From Pedobacter sp. Leaf250 (GTDB taxonomy: Bacteria > Bacteroidota > Bacteroidia > Sphingobacteriales > Sphingobacteriaceae), in NCBI RefSeq assembly GCF_920984735.1, contig NZ_CAKLBU010000010.1, forward strand, positions 114,251 through 178,250: 64,000 nucleotides of DNA, in the 5' to 3' direction. Position 1 is the stretch's first letter, and every line of letters starts with the position of its first letter. Shown in pieces: positions 9,166-17,589 of the stretch. The notes beneath the pieces were generated by a model. It did not search any database. It was not told where the DNA came from and saw only the letters and a program-made list of their open reading frames with translations. A program made the translations under genes and the position numbers.

Positions 9166-11208
9166 TTAATTCTTAGTCTTTAAGTATTGATAGATGGCAT
9201 GTTGCGATGAAACCGGAACCTCTCCTGGCAGAACTGCCACGTTGTTCATGTTTTCATCGATAGTAACAGCTTGTACATTATCCTGCTTTTGAAGATTAAT
9301 GATATCTAAAATTTCTTGTTTTATTTTTTGATCATAAATGGGGAAACAAACTTCAATCCGGCGGTAAATGTTTCTGTTCATCCAATCTGCAGAGCCCAGA
9401 TAAACATCATTTTTGCCAAGATTATGAAATACAAAAACCCGACCATGTTCCAAATACCGGTCTACAATTCTTGTTACTTTAATGTTTTCACTCATTCCTT
9501 GTACACCGGGAATCAGGCGGCAAATTCCACGCACAATCATCTCCACTTTTACGCCGGCTGCAGATGCTTCGTAAAGTTTGTTAATTAGCACTTTTTCTTC
9601 GAGATTGTTCATTTTAATGGTAATAGCAGCATCCTGGCCCTTTTTTGCATGTTCTATTTCTCGATCGATCAGTGAAATAAAAGTTTGCTGCAAGTTAAAT
9701 TGTGCAACCAATAATTCATCGAACTTGATGAAATTATCCGTTGTAGGTTTAACACGTTTGGCCAGGAAAATAAAGAGCAGTTCAACCTCACGAAGCATTT
9801 CCTTATTGGCAGTCATTAAGATGTGATCGGTATAAAAACCAGCTGTGCTTTCGTTAAAATTACCTGTTGCAAAAAGACCAACATAACGCATTCTTCCTTC
9901 AACCTTACGCTTTACCAAGGCAACCTTTGCATGAACTTTTAAGGCCGTTACACTGTAAATAATATCCACTCCAACGGCCTTCATTTTTTTCGCCCACTTG
10001 ATATTATTTGCTTCATCGAAACGGGCTTTAAGCTCTACTAAAACTGTAACCTTTTTTCCATTTTTAGCAGCACTGATTAAAGCATTTACAATTTTCGAGT
10101 CGCTGGCTACACGGTAGAGTGTTACGTAAATTTCCTGAACAGTTTCATCAATAGCAGCCTCGTTAAAGAAACGCAAAACACTATCGTAACTTTGATATGG
10201 AGTGTGTACGATGATGTCATTTTTATAAATCGCTTCTGTTAAAGTGCCATCGATAAAATCGGTATTGCATATTTTAGGCCATGAATCATTAGAAAGTTTA
10301 TCCGATTTTATCGGAAAAGCCATCAAATCTTTGAGGTTATGATACTGTCCACCTTCGATATTGTTGGCCTTTTTTAAATTGAAAATTTTCTTTACCAATT
10401 CCAGCACAAGAATAGGGATTCCAGGTTGATGAAGAAACCTTGTTGCCAATCCTAAATCTCGTTTTTGCAACTGCTTTTCTAATTGTTCTGATAAACTTCC
10501 AGAATATTCATCTTTTAAATCAATCTCCGCATCGCGTGTGATTTTGAAACTAAAACATCCCGTAACCTCATTACTGGGAAAAATACGATTCAAATGAAAT
10601 CGGATAATATCATCCAGAAAAACCACGAAAGTTTCACCATTCGAATCCACCTTATAAAAACGTGGCAGCTCATTAGATGGAATATTTAAAATAACCGCCT
10701 TTAAACCAGAATTGGCTTTTAGTGTGATTAAAAAATATAGCTCATTGTTTGAAGGGAAAAAGTTGGTTTTTTCATCAATAAAAATGGGCTGAAGGAAAGC
10801 TAAAACCTGACTTAAAAAATACTGGGTAATGGGTTTTTGAATCTCAACAGGAAATGTTTCTCCATAAATGAGATTAATATTATCTTGTTTAAGCGCTGGA
10901 ATAATTTTCGATTTTAAGGTTTTACCAAAACGCTGCTGCTGATCTGTAATAATTTGATTTGCAGTTTTTAATAAACCCTCTTGAATATGGATGTCATTAT
11001 CCTCTCGGTTGCTTAACTTTTCCAAAGCCAGGAGCACGGGCATGCGAACCCGATAAAACTCATCAAGATTTGAAGAAAATATCGAAAGAAATTTAATTCG
11101 CTCAAGTAAAGGAACAGAATCTCGGCCTGCTTCTTCCAGCACACGATCGTTAAATTTCAGCCAGCTTAAATCTCTGTTGAAAAAGGAAGTTTCAATTATT
11201 GCAGCCAT
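9166..11208 (-). CDS. ppk1: Polyphosphate kinase 1
   Basis: A 680-residue protein of normal length for PPK1, which makes polyphosphate reversibly from ATP. It opens with the family signature FFNRDLSWLKFN, and contains the core segment 'TLYRVASDS' and KVHAK with the histidine (about H426) that is phosphorylated in the family. A second conserved His is in HGRVFVFHN, followed by ADWMNRN. All domains (N, head, C1, C2) appear present. Its ATG shares a base with the stop of the HD/PycTM gene (TAATG), which argues for translational coupling. It is followed after 11 bases by a lipoprotein gene. Confidence 0.95.
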   Translation of the reverse strand: MAAIIETSFFNRDLSWLKFNDRVLEEAGRDSVPLLERIKFLSIFSSNLDEFYRVRMPVLLALEKLSNREDNDIHIQEGLLKTANQIITDQQQRFGKTLKSKIIPALKQDNINLIYGETFPVEIQKPITQYFLSQVLAFLQPIFIDEKTNFFPSNNELYFLITLKANSGLKAVILNIPSNELPRFYKVDSNGETFVVFLDDIIRFHLNRIFPSNEVTGCFSFKITRDAEIDLKDEYSGSLSEQLEKQLQKRDLGLATRFLHQPGIPILVLELVKKIFNLKKANNIEGGQYHNLKDLMAFPIKSDKLSNDSWPKICNTDFIDGTLTEAIYKNDIIVHTPYQSYDSVLRFFNEAAIDETVQEIYVTLYRVASDSKIVNALISAAKNGKKVTVLVELKARFDEANNIKWAKKMKAVGVDIIYSVTALKVHAKVALVKRKVEGRMRYVGLFATGNFNESTAGFYTDHILMTANKEMLREVELLFIFLAKRVKPTTDNFIKFDELLVAQFNLQQTFISLIDREIEHAKKGQDAAITIKMNNLEEKVLINKLYEASAAGVKVEMIVRGICRLIPGVQGMSENIKVTRIVDRYLEHGRVFVFHNLGKNDVYLGSADWMNRNIYRRIEVCFPIYDQKIKQEILDIINLQKQDNVQAVTIDENMNNVAVLPGEVPVSSQHAIYQYLKTKN

Positions 11209-12425
11209 TAAAGTTTACCATAAGCTGCGTAAGCAATTACGAAAGCAAAAACCGCAGCAATTAAGCCCCACATAAAAATATTGTAGGCCAAACGGATCAA
11301 TTTGTATTTTCTTCCTAATACTACACCTTGCGAATAAACATCAGTAATGAGTGTTCCATAAAGAAAATCCTTATCATTCATTACTTTTATCATTCCATCG
11401 GTATAACTAGGCAGGCTCATTTTATAAAAGTTACCAAAAAACAGAAGGTTAACTTTTTTATCATCCATATCCTGCTGGGTAAACTCTCCTTTTGGAATGG
11501 ATGGACGGGTAGATAAAATGGAAACCACCACGCAGGTTAGACTTACAATAAGTAGAATGAATGTTGGGATAATCAAATTTCCATGATCTTCTAATCTTCT
11601 AAGCAATAAACTTACAATTAAGGATAACATGATCGAATTAACTGTGATTAATATATGGGCCTTATTATCGGCCATATCACTTAAACGTTGATTATTCGTC
11701 GCAGTGATCCTAAACATGGTTTCGATGCCCTTATCTGGCCGATCATCTTTATCTTTCTTCTTAACTTTCGATAAATCAATTGCTGGCGCAAAGTTTTTTG
11801 GCTCCTGTATTTCAGCACTGATTACCTGTTGGGGGGTTAGTTTACTTTTAAGTTTACTAATATTGGCCTGTTTCTGATCGTTAAGCAAGAGAATGGCATA
11901 ATCCGTTTGATAGCGGTGAGACTCCATAAACTGGATATCTTTTTTGCGCCAATCCAGTTTACTGATGTCTTTTTTATGAATAAGTTCAGCTTCCTTATGC
12001 ATTAATTTCCCCTTTTTCCGGAAATCGGGCAATCCAAGATGAAATAAATCAGCATCACATACAATTTTATCAATCTGATTTTTTGGCGATTGCGGAATCT
12101 TTGTAGCCAGGATGGCACTTTTAACCTGCGCTCTTATTTCAGGGGCAACCTCTTGCTCTACCAAAAATTTATCGGCCAATTCGGCACCTTTAAATTCGTG
12201 ATTTAGGGCATCATCGTAATAACCCGTATCATGAAAATAAGCTGCTACTGTAACAATGAAAAAATCCTGCTCATTAAGTTGATAGTGATTGGCAATTTGC
12301 TTTGCTGCTTTTACAACCTCTTCAGTATGTTCAAAATTATGGTAAACCAATCGAGGATCGCTATGGGTATTGAAGTAATTGCTCACGTAATTTTCTACGT
12401 TTTCCTGCAATTGTTTATAGTTCAT
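11208..12425 (-). CDS. HD-domain phosphohydrolase fused to Pycsar-type (PycTM/DUF5706-like) membrane effector domain
   Basis: A 405-residue two-part protein. Residues 1-190 are an HD hydrolase: H33 in NFEHT, FHDTGY (H65-D66) and CDADL (D124/D126) match the metal-binding pattern of enzymes that hydrolyse nucleotides or cyclic nucleotides. A charged linker (205-235) leads to a C-terminal membrane domain with helices at about 257-275, 285-303 and 380-402 and the entry motif 'NNQRLSDMADNKAHILI', which I recognise as the Pycsar effector (PycTM/DUF5706) family. In Pycsar defence such membrane proteins respond to cCMP or cUMP, but no cyclase gene is adjacent. It is translationally coupled to ppk1 and lies 195 bases after a DAC-like sensor gene. 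Confidence 0.8.
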   Translation of the reverse strand: MNYKQLQENVENYVSNYFNTHSDPRLVYHNFEHTEEVVKAAKQIANHYQLNEQDFFIVTVAAYFHDTGYYDDALNHEFKGAELADKFLVEQEVAPEIRAQVKSAILATKIPQSPKNQIDKIVCDADLFHLGLPDFRKKGKLMHKEAELIHKKDISKLDWRKKDIQFMESHRYQTDYAILLLNDQKQANISKLKSKLTPQQVISAEIQEPKNFAPAIDLSKVKKKDKDDRPDKGIETMFRITATNNQRLSDMADNKAHILITVNSIMLSLIVSLLLRRLEDHGNLIIPTFILLIVSLTCVVVSILSTRPSIPKGEFTQQDMDDKKVNLLFFGNFYKMSLPSYTDGMIKVMNDKDFLYGTLITDVYSQGVVLGRKYKLIRLAYNIFMWGLIAAVFAFVIAYAAYGKL

Positions 12426-12620
12426 GAATATATGTAAGTTGAGGTAATTTATGTATGTGATAAAAATGCATTTTCAATAAATACTTATAATGGTGTAATT
12501 GTTTCACCATAACGTATAAAATTACAGTTAATTTTGAGAAAACTATATTAAAGAATAATACACAAATTACTAAAGATTATTTTACATTTTAATTATCCAT
12601 CCATCTTAACTATTAAAGTT

Positions 12621-13982
12621 TTATCCCTGGCTCCTTCTTTGAGACCTACTGGTGCGATATTGTTGGGTTTTGATATTTTCCCACATGATTAGTTTATCTT
12701 CAATTTTAGAGAAAGCCCTAATTTCTCCATCTTGAGAGATTACAAAACCTAGCGCTAAAGGATGGTTCCAGCAGTATGCAATCATCGATCTGTGTCTTGT
12801 TCCATAATGCTTTGGATCATGCGGCACCAACGATTTTGGTGTAGCCGTTGAGGTATTGGCAACAAATATTTTGCGTGGCATTCGCTTTGCCCTTAATACT
12901 GCTCCAAAACCATTTGCTACCATATTTTGATTAAATAGCACAACCCCATCTACACAACTTTGAGACGCAATAAAATTAATAGCCCCCTTGATTTCATCAG
13001 AAGTTCCTTTTTTATCGAAAAAAGATTGTGTTTCTTTTTGGTATGTGTTGCGGGCTACAGATCTTTTCCCCTTTTTAAAATCGCTAAAGATTTTATTTTC
13101 TACCACAAATTCATCAATTGATGCCTTGGCGTGAGAAATCATAGCCTGCGCCAACCGATCATAATGAATTTTATATTTTACATCAAGATCGATAGTATCA
13201 GCAGCAATTAAAATTGCACCGCCATGCTGATAGTTTTGTATTTTCAACAATAATCTCGAAAACGTTTGTATCCATAAACTATCCAAAAACTCTTCCCATT
13301 CTGCATATTGTTCTGTAGGATGAAATTGATCGATATAACTCCGAAGTGCAACTTTTAAAAAATCTGCATTTTTCTTCATCATTTTAGATATCGGCCCAAT
13401 GGTTAATACATCGAGATATCTTTTTACTAAAATATTTTGTTTGAGTGTAGCCAGCAACTCATAATCAAAAAAAACATGAAGCGTACCAATGTCGCTTACG
13501 GCAACCTGAAATAATCCGGGTTGTTCCGAGTACATATCCGATTCATAATTTAGAAAATTTTGATAGTGCATTGCCTGATCGATCATTCCCCAAACATACA
13601 GGCGACCTTTTTCATCAAAATACACGGCTAATGATGTGCTGGAAGGATCTGCTGCTTTCGATAATTTGGCTAATGATTTGGTAGTCATTGGTATTTTACG
13701 ATCAAAAGCAATGCAGCTCCATCTTTCCGGAACAATGTGATGTGGAGGTGAAGGATCAGGATTATCGGGATTTATTAAAGTTATGGTAACTCTTATCAAA
13801 TCACTTTCTTCCTTACACATGCTTGAATAGAACAAACAATCGAACAGGTTTTCCAAAACACCAAGCTCGGGTAAGGCTTGTTTGCTTCTTGTTAAACGAA
13901 GTTTATTCTGAACTAATGCAGCAAGATCAATTGGTCGGGAATTTTCCAAAGTGAGTGATTTTGGAATAAACAAAATGATCAT
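12621..13982 (-). CDS. Probable DACNV-type sensor protein with DisA_N-like nucleotide-binding domain
   Basis: A 453-residue cytosolic protein. The C-terminal half resembles the diadenylate cyclase (DisA_N) fold: HGGAILI (253-259), DGVVLF (345-350, aligning with the DGA motif) and GTRHRSM (394-400, aligning with GTRHR). The N-terminal 200 residues carry 'NPDNPDPSPP' and 'ERWSCIAF', seen in proteins annotated as 'probable sensor domain DACNV'. That family is a cyclase-derived set described by comparative genomics in nucleotide-based conflict and signalling systems. Whether this copy makes or only binds a dinucleotide cannot be read from sequence, but the Asp and the RHR motif are kept. The next gene downstream encodes an HD/PycTM protein. 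The last 15 residues are Arg/Ser/Gln-rich. Confidence 0.65.
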   Translation of the reverse strand: MIILFIPKSLTLENSRPIDLAALVQNKLRLTRSKQALPELGVLENLFDCLFYSSMCKEESDLIRVTITLINPDNPDPSPPHHIVPERWSCIAFDRKIPMTTKSLAKLSKAADPSSTSLAVYFDEKGRLYVWGMIDQAMHYQNFLNYESDMYSEQPGLFQVAVSDIGTLHVFFDYELLATLKQNILVKRYLDVLTIGPISKMMKKNADFLKVALRSYIDQFHPTEQYAEWEEFLDSLWIQTFSRLLLKIQNYQHGGAILIAADTIDLDVKYKIHYDRLAQAMISHAKASIDEFVVENKIFSDFKKGKRSVARNTYQKETQSFFDKKGTSDEIKGAINFIASQSCVDGVVLFNQNMVANGFGAVLRAKRMPRKIFVANTSTATPKSLVPHDPKHYGTRHRSMIAYCWNHPLALGFVISQDGEIRAFSKIEDKLIMWENIKTQQYRTSRSQRRSQG

Positions 13983-14221
13983 CCAAAAGTTTTATGAAAA
14001 CCCTTTTGGTTTTATGAATGCTGTATCTGTTAACCGTTATAGATTTTTTAAAATTAAACCACAGCCACTTTGAAATATACCTTAAATGATATTCCCTTGC
14101 CCAATTCACTTTCTGCATTGTTATTAGACTTGAATTTGGAATAATTTTCAAACATATTTAAAAACATCATGTTAAGTTAAAAGGCCAATTATTCTGGTAG
14201 ACTTAAAAAATTTTAAAATTT

Positions 14222-14506
14222 ATGATGAATATTAGTGATGAGGGATTATCTATTCCCAATGATTATTACAGAACTCAATTTGTAGATAGTTTTCGAGGTG
14301 GTGTTGATGGAGATAATACGATGACCTTCATTGTTAAAGATGATACTGAATTGGTTGCTTATGCTAATGCGGCAAAGTTAGTTTGGGAATCTGTTGGCGA
14401 TTATCCATCTAGCTTTAAAGGAATTGTAAGAACTAAAACTGGAAATTCCTTTGCAACTTTCGAATATGTTGGCGCTTTAAATGAGTCTGTTACAGCTGTA
14501 GGTTAA
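14222..14506 (+). CDS. Small hypothetical protein
   Basis: A 94-residue protein with no recognised family. It is acidic and mixed alpha/beta in look, without signal peptide, cysteines or membrane segment. Two ATG codons in tandem open the frame at 14222. Codon use and composition agree with the neighbours, and it is followed after 24 bases by a small lipoprotein gene, so the two may be co-transcribed. It diverges from the DAC-like sensor gene across a 239-base region in which I see no clear promoter element. Confidence 0.55.
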   Translation: MMNISDEGLSIPNDYYRTQFVDSFRGGVDGDNTMTFIVKDDTELVAYANAAKLVWESVGDYPSSFKGIVRTKTGNSFATFEYVGALNESVTAVG

Positions 14507-14530
14507 ATAAACTATTTAAACAAATCAATC

Positions 14531-14734
14531 ATGAAAATAAAAATATTAGTTTTTGGCTTGGCCATTTGTTGTTCTTTTGCCGCGTGTAATGGAAAGCAGG
14601 CAGATCAGGAAAATGCAGATAAAATGAATCAATATACAGATTCTACATCTTTGGATACTACTACCATTGATAGTAACAACGCGAACAAAATGGCCGATTC
14701 CACAACGAATGCGCCAGCCGATGCGAATCATTAA
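14531..14734 (+). CDS. Small putative lipoprotein
   Basis: A 67-residue protein with a classic lipoprotein signal: hydrophobic core then SFAAC with Cys19. The mature peptide of about 48 residues is low-complexity, rich in Asp, Asn, Thr, Ser and Ala, and looks unstructured. Such tiny lipoproteins are frequent in Pedobacter-like genomes and no function is known. The minus-strand frame over the same bases is a shadow. Confidence 0.65.
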   Translation: MKIKILVFGLAICCSFAACNGKQADQENADKMNQYTDSTSLDTTTIDSNNANKMADSTTNAPADANH

Positions 14735-14803
14735 CTAGATTGTTTAAGTTAACTTAAAACCTTGAACACGTTATGGTGTTTGGATTACAAAAGACTTAAG
14801 ATT

Positions 14804-15148
14804 ATGACAGAAGAGAAAAAACAACAAGCAATAAAATTACTAAAACAAGGGTTGGAAACTGTTCAAGAAAGAGAATATACTGAAATAGCAGAAGTACCAA
14901 CTGAAGATGATGAAAGATTTGAAGTGAAATATAGCTTCGTGCATGATGGTATTGAAGGAATATTCACAGTTGTAGGTCGCAGTAGCGAAGTTCAGGCAGA
15001 AAATGAAGAAGAGGAGATAAAAATCAGCTTGTTAAGTGAATTTGCTGACGACTCTTTGCATTATGATTCGGCCACGGCAAAAGACCAGGTAGATAACGAT
15101 TTGATTAACGTAGAAGAATATCTGCATCGCCACATTAACGAAGGATAA
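14804..15148 (+). CDS. Small acidic hypothetical protein
   Basis: A 114-residue acidic protein starting at the ATG at 14804 (MTEEKKQQ). A TTG at 14762 in the same frame would add 14 residues that look like non-coding sequence, so I prefer the ATG. It has an N-terminal amphipathic helix with repeated Lys/Gln, a central beta-like part, and a C-terminal segment ending HRHINEG. No family recognised and no export signal. It is followed by a good terminator. Confidence 0.6.
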   Translation: MTEEKKQQAIKLLKQGLETVQEREYTEIAEVPTEDDERFEVKYSFVHDGIEGIFTVVGRSSEVQAENEEEEIKISLLSEFADDSLHYDSATAKDQVDNDLINVEEYLHRHINEG

Positions 15149-15171
15149 TTTACCTTCCTTTTAATTGATAC

Positions 15172-15205
15172 AAAGGTTGTTGGTTTATTCCATCAACCTT
15201 TTTTT
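15172..15205 (+). terminator. Rho-independent terminator
   Basis: An 8-bp stem (15172-15179 with 15194-15201) continued past one T-T mismatch by 3 more pairs, 6-base loop, and a T run to 15205. It lies 23 bases after the acidic small gene. Confidence 0.85.
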
Positions 15206-15355
15206 AATATTCAATATTTTTCCAACTATTAGCTGGCAAAATTCTGAATCAGAATATTCATTTATCTTTCTTAAATAATCGATTTTCCATTTAAAAAAAA
15301 CTTATAAGCGATTTCTTGTGTCATATATTATAGGATGCATTAACATCCGTTATTT

Positions 15356-16441
15356 ATGAAGATCGGAATCATTGCACATCTTAAACATCCTATTGTTGCG
15401 CCATTTGCCGGAGGCTTGGAAGTATTTACACATCAAATTACCAAATTACTCACCCAACGTGGCCATGAGGTTATTTTATTCGCGAGTTCAAATTCTGACT
15501 CAAATTTACCAGTACATGCCATTCTTTCAGATGACCATTACGAATCATCAACCGGGATGAGAATAAAACGGAAAGATCTTCCATCAGAATATATTGCTGA
15601 ACATCATGCTTATTTCAATTTGATGAATTCAATCGATCAGTATGATTTAGATATTATCTTCAATAATTCACTGCATTATATTCCAATTACCATAGCTAAT
15701 ATCGTAAAAACACCCATGTTAACTGTTCTACACACACCACCTTTTTACGAACTAGCACTTGCCATTAAAGCTGAGAGGCAAAACCCAACTATAAATTACG
15801 TAACCGTATCAAAACAAAGTGCCATCAACTGGCAAGATTTGATAGCACATTGCCCGGTTATATCAAACGGAATTGAGATGGACAGTTGGACAGCATATCC
15901 CAATTCATCAGAAGAATCGTACGCTGCATGGTTTGGACGCATACATCCTGATAAGGGATTGCATTTGGCTATCGAGGCGTGTAAAAAAGCAGGCATTAAA
16001 CTTAAAATTGCCGGAGGAATAGCAGATAAACGATATTACGACCAGATGATTGCCCCGTTATTAGATGAAAGCACGGAAATACTTGGCCTACAAAATCAGC
16101 AAGAATTAAATCAGCTTATTGGTGGGGCGAAAGTTTGTTTGGTAACGCCTTGCTGGCAAGAGCCGTTTGGTTTGGTGGTAGCAGAAGCAATGGCATGTGG
16201 AACACCAATTGCTGGTTTTAAAATGGGTGCCCTACCAGAATTAATTAATGAAGATTGCGGCATATTAGTAGATTTTCCAAATACCAGTGATTTAGCCGCA
16301 GCCATTCATTCTGCAATAAAACTAGATCGATTAAAAGTTATAACAGCAGCCGCTAAATTTGATATTCATCGCATGATTGAATCTTATGAACAAATGCTTG
16401 AGAAATTAGCAACAAACAAATCCATTAAAAAAGCATCCTAA
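15356..16441 (+). CDS. Glycosyltransferase family 4 protein
   Basis: A 361-residue GT-B glycosyltransferase of normal length. The N-terminal acceptor domain has the glycine-rich FAGGLEVFTH segment (residues about 18-27). The C-terminal donor domain has AAWFGRIHPDKG and the EX7E-type motif in 'EPFGLVVAEAMACGTPIAG'. It transfers a sugar from an activated donor, probably at the cytosolic face of the membrane. It is the first gene of a set with overlapping or nearly overlapping frames: its stop shares a base with the next ATG (TAATG at 16441), which supports an operon with the dehydrogenase and the deacetylase/methyltransferase. Donor and acceptor unknown. Confidence 0.88.
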   Translation: MKIGIIAHLKHPIVAPFAGGLEVFTHQITKLLTQRGHEVILFASSNSDSNLPVHAILSDDHYESSTGMRIKRKDLPSEYIAEHHAYFNLMNSIDQYDLDIIFNNSLHYIPITIANIVKTPMLTVLHTPPFYELALAIKAERQNPTINYVTVSKQSAINWQDLIAHCPVISNGIEMDSWTAYPNSSEESYAAWFGRIHPDKGLHLAIEACKKAGIKLKIAGGIADKRYYDQMIAPLLDESTEILGLQNQQELNQLIGGAKVCLVTPCWQEPFGLVVAEAMACGTPIAGFKMGALPELINEDCGILVDFPNTSDLAAAIHSAIKLDRLKVITAAAKFDIHRMIESYEQMLEKLATNKSIKKAS

Positions 16442-17589
16442 TGATAGAAATTAAGCATGATAATGCCACACAAACTTTTGATCAGGTTGCATTCCAAAAT
16501 ATACTTCAAAAAATAAAACTTGAAGCAAGTACTTCTGAAAATAATCCGGAAGGATTAAAAACAGAATTTAAATGGCTAGAAGAAATCGGTGCATTAAAAA
16601 TTGTACTTCCTGGAGAATTACTCGATTTTAATAAACCCAATATGCCAGCACTTTTAAATATGCTACAGGCTATTGGTAAAGTCAATTTATCGGTAGGTAG
16701 AATTTTTGAAGGGCATATCAATACTTTATACCTGATCCATCTTTATGCCAATGAAACGCAACGCAACCATTGGTTTCAAGGTGTACGAGATTATGGTCAT
16801 CTTTTTGGGGTTTGGAATACCCAGGCCCAAAACGGCATTGAATTTTCTTCACAAGCCGATCAATATATAATTAATGGCAGTAAAACCTTTTGTTCTGGTG
16901 TAGGTATTGTTAACCGGGCACTAATTACCGGAAATATAAACCACGAGAACAGAAAAGGATGGCAAATGGTAATTGTTGATATGAGTAAAATTGCTGATGA
17001 TAAAATAGATAAGGAAAGCTGGAAACCCTTGGGCATGAAGGCTTCACAAAGTTATACTGTTGATTTTTCGGGATATGTTACCGATGAATCGGATATGATT
17101 GCTCATCCGGGAATTTATTTAACTCAGCCTTATTTCAGCGGCGGCGCCATTCGTTTTGCTGCCGTACATTTAGGCGGTGCAGCGGCAATTGCCGAGAATA
17201 CAATCGAGTATTTAAAAGATTTTAATCGAACAGAGGATCCTATCCAGCGATTAAGAATTTCAAATATAATGATGCAATTGGTTGCTGGAAAACTTTGGCT
17301 CGAAAAGGCAGGCAAAAATTATGATGAATGGGCAGATGATAAAAACCAAGAACAAGAATTGATAGCATTTGCAAACATGACCCGTGTAACTATAGAAGAT
17401 ATTTGCCTTCGCATAATGGATGAAAGCAATAAGTGCATTGGTGCACGCGGGTTAATGGCTCCATACGATATGGAACGTGTTTTCAGAGATTTATCTTTTT
17501 ACCTCCGACAACCAGCGCCAGATGCAACCCGTTTAAATGTAGCAGATTTTTTCATCAATAAACAAAAAGCTACCCATGAGTTTATTTGA
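16441..17589 (+). CDS. Acyl-CoA dehydrogenase family protein
   Basis: A 382-residue flavoprotein-like sequence with acyl-CoA dehydrogenase layout: helical N-terminal domain, a middle beta region with 'GVWNTQAQ' and 'INGSKTFCSGVG', and a helical C-terminal domain with 'CIGARGLMAPYDMERVFRDLSFYLRQPAP'. The C-terminal R-D-x-x-F...R segment fits the fold. The usual catalytic Glu is not evident to me by eye. Context is a glycan cluster rather than fatty acid degradation genes, so it may desaturate or oxidise a lipid or acyl group attached to a glycoconjugate; this is inference. It overlaps the next gene by 14 bases. Confidence 0.8.
   Translation: MIEIKHDNATQTFDQVAFQNILQKIKLEASTSENNPEGLKTEFKWLEEIGALKIVLPGELLDFNKPNMPALLNMLQAIGKVNLSVGRIFEGHINTLYLIHLYANETQRNHWFQGVRDYGHLFGVWNTQAQNGIEFSSQADQYIINGSKTFCSGVGIVNRALITGNINHENRKGWQMVIVDMSKIADDKIDKESWKPLGMKASQSYTVDFSGYVTDESDMIAHPGIYLTQPYFSGGAIRFAAVHLGGAAAIAENTIEYLKDFNRTEDPIQRLRISNIMMQLVAGKLWLEKAGKNYDEWADDKNQEQELIAFANMTRVTIEDICLRIMDESNKCIGARGLMAPYDMERVFRDLSFYLRQPAPDATRLNVADFFINKQKATHEFI

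Noticed and set aside
11208..13982. Complete Pycsar or CBASS defence operon
   Set aside because: No pyrimidine cyclase or CD-NTase gene is adjacent, and the genes are tied to ppk1, so a canonical defence operon is not shown.
13927..14151. 74-codon minus-strand frame upstream of the DAC-like gene
   Set aside because: Overlaps the start of the DAC-like gene in another frame and has no family features; composition is like intergenic DNA.
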